A stretch of 64,000 bases of DNA. Source: Zeus faber. Lineage: Eukaryota; Chordata; Actinopteri; Zeiformes; Zeidae. The notes under the pieces are model-generated. The model had not been told where the DNA came from. It did not search any database and worked only from the letters and a program-made list of their open reading frames with translations. Position 1 is the first letter of the stretch. Each line of letters starts with the position of its first letter. A program made the position numbers and the translations under genes. The stretch lies in assembly GCA_960531495.1 (NCBI GenBank), contig OY482850.1, positions 3,431,084 to 3,495,083 on the forward strand, read 5' to 3'. This document shows positions 58,411-64,000 of this stretch, piece after piece.

Positions 58411-59935
58411 GCTGTTGCTGTTGCTGCTACTATTGCTGCTGCTGTTTTCTGTCGCTGCTATTGTTTCTGCTGGTATTGTTGGTGCTGGTGTTGTCTTTGC
58501 TGCTGCTAACCTTATACTTAAACTTAACCATCCACAGTGACTGGATTAAGATGAGATGCACACAGTTTAAATTTCAGTGTCTGTCAGGGCTGCCACTTCC
58601 GGTTCCGGTGACATCTTTGCTGTGCGTTGCTTTCCTGAGAACTGTTGACTCAAGTCAGATGAGATTTCTGGTTCCGGTGAGAGCTACCCCTTCCGGTTCC
58701 GGTGATGTCTTCGCTTGTGCGCTGTTGCTGCTGCTGTTACTGCTGTTTTTGCTGCTGCTATTGTTGCTGCTGTTATAGTAGCCGCTGGTGTTGTTATTGC
58801 TGCTGGTGTTGTTGTTGGTGTTGCTAACCTCATACCTTAACTGGTGTTGTCGTTGCTGCTGCTAACCTTATACCGAAACTTAACCATCCCTAAATTTACA
58901 CCTAAACTTTATCTCTTATCCCCATATCTCTAACCTTATACCCTAATTTAAATATCTCTAACTTTTTACCTCAACTCAACATTTCTAACATCTTTAACCT
59001 GAGTCATTTTTCCGGTTCCGGTGAGGTCTTTGGTGTGCGTTGCTATTGTTGCTCCTGCTTTGGATTTGCTGTTGTTGCTGCTGGTGTTTATGTTGCTGCT
59101 GTGGCTGCTGCTGCTATTTCTGTTGCTGTGGTTGTTTCTGTTGTGACAGTTAGAGGATCATAAGAAGGGTGTGTTTTCGGAGAGAGAGAGTCAAAAGGGT
59201 TTCCCTCCCGAGGTCTGATTGAAAACTTGACCCGTCCCACTTAGGGACGCTAATTAAGGACCATGACTGGATTAAGATGAGATGGTGCACACGGTTAAAA
59301 TTTCCGTTTCCGATGAGGGCTACCACTTCCGGGTCGGGTGACGTCTTTTCGGTGCTTTACTTCGTTGAGATACGATGGTACACACTGTCGACTCAATACA
59401 GATGAGGAGATTTCTGGTTCCGGTGAGAGCTACAACTTCCGGTCCCAGTGACGTCTTCACTTGTGCGCTGTTGCTGCTACTGTTACTGCTGCTGTTGCTG
59501 TTTTTGTTGATGCTGTTGTCTGCTGCTGGTATTGTCGCTGCTGGTGCTGTTGTTGGTGCCGCTAACCTTATACCTTAACTGGTGTTGTCGTTGCTGCTGC
59601 TAACCTTATACCTAAACTTAACCCTTGCTTAACTTATACCTCAACTAACCGTAAACCTTATACTTCGACTTAATCATCTCTAACCTGAGTGACCTCTCCG
59701 GTTCCAGTAAGAGCTACCACCTCCAGTACCGGTGACGTCTTTGCTTGTGCATTGGTGCTGTTGTTGCTGCTGGTGTCGATGTTGCTGCTGGCGTTGTTGT
59801 TGTTTCTGTGACTGTTGTTGCTGCTGTTGTTGTTTTCTGTTGCTGTTGCTGTGGTTGGAGTCGCTTTTATTGTTGTTTTTGCTGTCTTTGTTGTTGCTTT
59901 TGTTGTTGCTGTTGTTTCAGGGACATTCTTTTGTA
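58411..59935 (+). repeat. TGY-rich tandem repeat, period about 740 bp
   Basis: Blocks of GCTGTTGCTGCTGY alternate with unique-looking spacers. The spacer TCTGGTTCCGGTGAGAGCTA occurs at about 58671 and 59412. GCTAACCTTATACCTTAACT occurs at about 58824 (with CTCATA) and 59561. CTGGATTAAGATGAGATG occurs at 58541 and 59267. A third partial unit starts near 59697. Homology between units is roughly 85%. Triplet-rich frames here (poly-Leu, poly-Cys/Val) are artefacts of composition. Confidence 0.85.
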
Positions 59936-60014
59936 ATGACCGGCTGACAACTACGTTCTCTCTTTTTTTTTTGTATTTCTTCGTAAAGCGCATTGTGTTG
60001 CCCTGGTATGAAAT

Positions 60015-61064
60015 TTGTATTGATGTTTTAGTTCAAACTTGGTCCAAATTTAATAAGTTTTATATGAGAGGATGTGTCTATGTATAAAAAACCTGTTTGT
60101 GCACCCTCTGAGTCTCTGTGTTCATATTTCACAGACCAGCCTGCGGTTTAGCAGCAGGCAGCCAATTTAAGCCCATTTGTATGTAGCCCGCTTGTGTGTG
60201 ATGCATTTCCACACATGTACGCCTGGGTGCTGCAGTGCATCCTAAGACAAGTGCTTTTTGTTTTCCTCTCTCTTCTCATAATGCCTGAGACAGGGTGCTG
60301 TGCCTGGAGAGCTGCTTGAGTTTCAGTCATTTCAGAAAATGTCATTTCAGCCATGCGCAGCAGGCTAAGCTCAGTGGCGACCAGCAGCGGCTCGTCTTAC
60401 ACACTTGCCCTGATTGATGGCCTAACTTACGTCGGAAGAGCTGCCCCTCGATGCTGCTCCTCTCTCCTGATTCTTTATTAAGAGAGCCTCTCGTCTCCTC
60501 TGCCCTCCTCTCCTCTTCGCATCTTAACGCATTTCCCCTAATCCATTAACGCATAAACGATCTGTTGTTTTACCTCTCCCTGTCACACCTGCCTCGCATT
60601 GCATATTTTGAAAGGATGTCCTTCGATGGGAGCGAAGGGCGTAATTTGTTTGTATTTGCTGAGATGCCAGAGCCTCCTACGTACAGGTTAATGTGGCATA
60701 GTGTGGACAATTGAAGGGTTCTTCTTCAAAGGTGGTCTTTTAAATGCCAGTCCTTTGACGTAAGATGGCTGCCATCCTGTCCGTGAAGATATATTAAATA
60801 TCAGTAGAAGAGCAAATGCACATAGTTATGCAGATATACATAAAACATCAAAAGAAAGAAGGTTTCTCAAAAGAAAACAACCTTTTTAACATCCGCTGTA
60901 ATGTCTGCACTTGAGAGTGGACATATCCTGTATGTCTAAACTGCACCTGCAACCCTGAAGTCGCTTGATGCAGTATACCACAGTGGTATTTTGTTCTATT
61001 GCATCATTGTGAGTCATATGAAGTAGTTGGATGGTCATTGTTAACATTTAGAAGAAATCGGTAT
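60015..61064. other. Unassigned DNA, possibly conserved noncoding
   Basis: No element recognised. 60120-60700 lacks simple repeats and recognisable decayed elements and has balanced composition, so it is a candidate for retained host sequence. Unsupported by comparison. Confidence 0.3.
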
Positions 61065-61260
61065 ACATCTGTATTTATATACAAGACCTTGCTATCAAAA
61101 CTGTCTGGATGCAGGGATAACAGCTTTCATTTAGTTCAAAAGGAATATTCATGACATCAGACAGCTCCTAATACCAAGACTGAACTGGGAAAGAATGGTA
61201 TTCAGCAACAATGTACCTTATTATTAGTGATGCTAGACTCCTGAATGATTTTTTGCGTAG
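61065..61260 (+). pseudogene. LINE ORF2 C-terminal scrap (tentative)
   Basis: Reads FIYKTLLSKLSGCRDNSFHL and, after a stop, NTKTELGKNGIQQQCTL. The Y-K-x-L-L...TELGK order is typical of the C-terminus of jockey/CR1-group ORF2 proteins. It is too short to place. Confidence 0.4.
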
Positions 61261-61425
61261 CGAACACATCTTTTCAAGAACTCGGGAGTCTGGTGTTACT
61301 ACAACAAAAGAAAGAATCTTGACTCACAAACTTGAAATAATTTATGAGGACTAAATTAAAGTCCAAGGCAAAAAAGGCAATGCATTTGTCATAATTCCTT
61401 TTCAATGTAACTGATTTACACTTTG

Positions 61426-61735
61426 TGTTAGGCTCCCACAGCCTCCCAGCGCCACTCAAGCCTGATTGCACACACCTGGGATCAATTACCTGCACAGTAT
61501 TTAATCCCAGCTTCCTAGTCATTCCTTGCCAGACCGTCAACTAGCTTTCCCCGAGTTGCCTCGCTATTGGCTCCCTTCCAAGTTCCTAGTGCATATTCCT
61601 AGTTCGTAGTTTATGTCTCGTCTTCCCCTTACCTGCTTGTCTCCTCTCGTCGACCCAGTCTGTCTCTCCAAATCCAGCCAGCCCGGTTTACCTGCCTGTC
61701 TCCGCTCGTCGACCAAGGCTGCCCATCCATCTCCA
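61426..61735 (+). repeat. LTR of sushi copy 2 (3' end uncertain)
   Basis: Begins TGTTAGGCTCCCACAGCCTC. A TATTTAA box lies at about 61498-61504, with ATTCCTTGCCAGACCG about 25 bp downstream. This is comparable to TATA and ATTGCCAGATCG in copy 1. The right part matches 58290-58410. The 3' boundary is unclear because internal sequence was deleted. Confidence 0.6.
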
Positions 61736-61835
61736 TCCAGCCTGGTTCCCCGTCTCTCTGACACCCGTCCCTCTCCCCGCACCGCTCTAGGTCAAGGGGC
61801 TGAACGGGTCACATCTGACCCGGATTACCCACCAG

Positions 61836-62800
61836 AAAGCTCCCCTCAAGCTGCTACTCTCCGGCAACCACCGTGAGTCCTTAAGGTTCTTCCTCATTGA
61901 TTCCCCACTGGACCCTGTGGTTCTGGGGTACCCCTGGCTCCAGACCCACAACCCTCAGATGGACTGGCGCTCGGGCAGCGTGAGCTCCTGGAGCACACAC
62001 TGTCATGCCCACTGCCTCCGCTCGGCCTCTACCCCGCCGCCGGGCACGCCGCCAGGGGTCCCCAAGAGCCCTGACCTGCCCTCGGTTCCGTCGCAATATC
62101 TGGACCTGGCCCCGGTCTTCCGCAAGCAGGGGGCGCTATCCTTACCACCTCATCGCCCCTACGACTGCGCAATCAACCTCCTGTCAAGCGCCCCCCTCCC
62201 CTGCAGTCGCCTGTATAACGTCTCCCGGCCCGAACAGGAGGACCTGGAAACTTACATCCGCGACTCCCTCGCTGCCGGGATTATTCGCCCCTCGTCTTCT
62301 CCGCTAGGCACAGGGTTCTTCTTTGTGGCTAATAAGACAAGACCCTCGTCCTTGCATTGATTTCAGGGGACTTAACGACATCACTATCAAAGACAAGTAC
62401 CCCTTGCCCCTGATGGATTCAGTCTTCGTCCCCATCCAGGGTGCCACCCACTTTTCCGAGCTCGACCTCCGCAACGCTTACGACCTGGTCCGCATCCGCA
62501 AAGGGGATGAGTGGAAGACCGCGTTCAACACCCCGGTCAGACACTTCGAGTATCTTGTTATGCCCTTTGGTCTGTCAAATGCCCCAGCGGTCTTCCAGGC
62601 CCTAATTAACGATGTCCTCCGGGACATGCTCAACTCATTTGTCTTTGTGTACCTCGACGACCTCTTGATTTTCTCCAAATCCCTCTCCGACCATGTAAAA
62701 CATGTACGCCTGGTGCTGCAGCGCCTCCTGGAGAACCGTCTGTTTGTTAAGGCCGAGAAGTGTGTCTTCATGTTCCGTCGATTTCCTTCCTAGGATTAAT
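61836..62800 (+). pseudogene. Protease end and RT of sushi copy 2
   Basis: Starts with FLLIDSPLDPVVLGYPWLQT-like protease C-terminus, then PPHRPYDCAINLLSS, YNVSRPEQEDLETYIRDSLA and [21 protein letters not shown] shift at about 62340 leads to [56 protein letters not shown] and [12 protein letters not shown]. The catalytic box YLDD is intact (62650-62661). Another shift near 62780 ends the frame. Confidence 0.9.
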
Positions 62801-63430
62801 CATTGGCCGAGGAAGGCTGGAGATGGACCCCAAGAAGGTGGCCGCCGTGGTGGAGTGGCCAACCTCGGCCAATAGGAAGCAGCTCCAATGGTTCCTCGGG
62901 TTTGCAAACTTCTACCGGCGCTTCATCCGTAAATTCAGTCGCATCGCTTCTCCCCTCTCAGCCCTTACCTCCACCGCAGTGGCCTTCAAGTGGACCGCCG
63001 AGGCCGCGTTCCTCAACCTCAGGAGCCGCTTTTCGTCGGTCCCAGGCCTGGCCCAGCCCGACGCCAACCTCCAGTTCGTGGTAGAGGTGGACGCTTCAGA
63101 CACCGGGGTAAGAGCAGTACTTTCTCAGCGCTCCCAAACCGATGGTAAGCTCCACCCCTGTGCCTTTCTGTCCCGCAGGCTCACCCCACCCAAGCGCAAC
63201 TATGACGTGGGTAACCGGGAACTACTGGCCATCAAACTAGCCCTGGAGGAATGGCGCCACTGGCTTGAGGGAGCAATCCACCCCTTCGTCGTCTGGACTG
63301 ATCATAAGAACTTGGCCTATATCCGGGCGGCTCAATTGCCAGCAGGCCAGGTGGGCGTTGTTTTTTGGCAGGTTTAACTACTCTCTATCCTACCGCCCAG
63401 GAACCAAGAACACCAAACCTGACGCCCCGT
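62760..63430 (+). pseudogene. RT connection and RNase H of sushi copy 2
   Basis: Open for 205 codons: [37 protein letters not shown], then RNase H with [38 protein letters not shown] and [18 protein letters not shown]. The RNase H retains both the DAS and TDH aspartates, unlike copy 1. A shift at about 63370 interrupts before the tether ([20 protein letters not shown]). Confidence 0.88.
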
Positions 63431-63559
63431 CCCGTATGTTCGTGCCAGAGGAGAAGACAGGGGATCCAGAACCCATCCTTCCACCCCTGTGCCTTGCCGC
63501 CACACACACCTCGGAGATCGAGTCCCTCGTCACCCAAGCGCAGGAGCAGCAGCCCGACC

Positions 63560-64000
63560 CAGGTACTCCGCACGCTCCCAGGTTCTGCAGTGGGCCCATG
63601 CCTCCCGCCTCAGCTGCCATCCCGGGATCACCCGCACCCTGGCCGTCGTCCGCCAGCACTTCTGGTGGCCGACCCTGCTCGCTGACACCCGGTCCTTCGT
63701 CTCGGCCTGTCTCACCTGCACCCGGTCCAAGACCTCCACCCGACCCCGCTCCAGCCTCCTCTGCCCATTACCCATCCCGACTCGTCCTTGGTCCCACATC
63801 GCCCTGGACTTCGTCACCGGTCTTCCACCATCCCGGGGCAACACTACCATCCTCACGGTGGTGGACCGCTTTTCTAAGGCGGCCCACTTCCTCGCCCTGC
63901 CCAAACTACCGAGGCCCCACCACCCCGCCGCACATCGACGGCCACCCGGCCTACACAGTGCGGCGCCTGCTGGACGTGCGGCACCGGGGGAGGGACTTCC
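63560..64000 (+). pseudogene. Integrase and chromodomain start of sushi copy 2
   Basis: The finger reads [20 protein letters not shown] and ACLTCTRSK. The core starts [20 protein letters not shown] (first Asp kept) and [18 protein letters not shown]. At about 63910 the sequence jumps to [20 protein letters not shown], the start of a chromodomain, omitting the rest of the core and the GPF module. The chromodomain runs off the window. Confidence 0.8.

Larger units (their letters stand above)
57250..60014 (+). mobile_element. Second L2/CR1-group LINE, interrupted
   Basis: The left part (57250-58232) matches the L2-type copy at 31.5-32.0 kb and extends further into RT. The right part (59971-60014) carries the same 3' UTR phrase, GCGCATTGTGTTGCCCTGG. 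About 1.74 kb of foreign DNA (LTR fragment plus TGY repeat) lie between. The 5' endonuclease is absent. Confidence 0.75.
61426..64000 (+). mobile_element. Sushi-type Ty3/gypsy chromovirus, copy 2
   Basis: An LTR-like start is followed directly by the end of protease, then RT, RNase H, integrase finger and first part of the core, and a chromodomain start at the window edge. Gag and most of protease are missing, and so is most of the integrase core and C-terminus. RT is about 70-75% similar in protein to copy 1, so this is a related but separate family. The element continues beyond the window. Confidence 0.85.

Noticed and set aside
58296-58778. 160-codon frame with Leu and Cys runs
   Set aside because: Made by TGY triplet blocks; all three frames are open for the same reason.

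Overview
The window looks like intergenic or intronic heterochromatin-like DNA from a teleost fish, probably a percomorph. The evidence is the mix of repeats: Gmr1-like and sushi-type Ty3/gypsy elements, L2/CR1-, RTE- and L1-type LINEs, a tRNA-derived SINE with an exact B box, two Tc1/mariner families, one half of a MITE known from spiny-rayed fish, a class I-like endogenous retrovirus, and very long (CA)n, (GT)n and (TATC)n tracts. I found no convincing host protein-coding exon, rRNA or functional tRNA gene. Every recognisable coding stretch belongs to a transposable element and is broken.

Layout. 1-3617: degenerate Gmr1-like element whose integrase lies upstream of the reverse transcriptase, ending in a 399-bp LTR. 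3.9-5.3 kb: two minus-strand copies of a DNA transposon I could not name, with ends TGACCCACCGC. 5.3-19 kb: mostly unassigned DNA carrying a SINE piece, an 825-bp GGTA/GGAA array, several CA/GT tracts, a deleted Tc1/mariner copy and a LINE-domain scrap. 19.1-20.6 kb: second Tc1/mariner family joined to a LINE-derived PD-(D/E)xK-like fragment. 20.6-26.6 kb: internal part of an endogenous retrovirus on the minus strand (env-like, integrase, RNase H, RT, gag/pro remnants in plus-strand order). 26.6-32.8 kb: nested block containing the unnamed transposon, an RTE-like LINE, a compact LTR element and an L2-type LINE. 32.8-34.1 kb: retroviral leader and a 672-bp LTR inserted into a Mag-like gag fragment. 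35.8-40.4 kb: sushi-type chromovirus with its 5' LTR and broken gag and pol. 40.4-44.8 kb: minus-strand LINE holding a plus-strand L1 piece. 44.8-47.2 kb: the unnamed transposon with a SINE in it, then a Gmr1-like integrase piece. 49.6-50.0 kb: LTR of the compact family. 51.1-54.5 kb: RTE-like LINE holding a SINE. 55.6-60.0 kb: third SINE copy, AT/GT tracts, and a second L2-type LINE interrupted by an LTR fragment and a TGY-rich tandem repeat with a period near 740 bp. 61.4-64.0 kb: second sushi-type element, running off the window.

The elements do not form pathways together. They record nested insertions, and the junctions give relative ages: RTE into the unnamed transposon, retroviral LTR into Mag-like gag, L1 into LINE, SINE into LINE. 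Findings of most interest are the integrase-first pol order, an apparent Tf1/sushi self-priming signature, repeated damage at RT catalytic boxes, and the unidentified DNA transposon seen in five places. All family assignments come from reading motifs; no database search was run.
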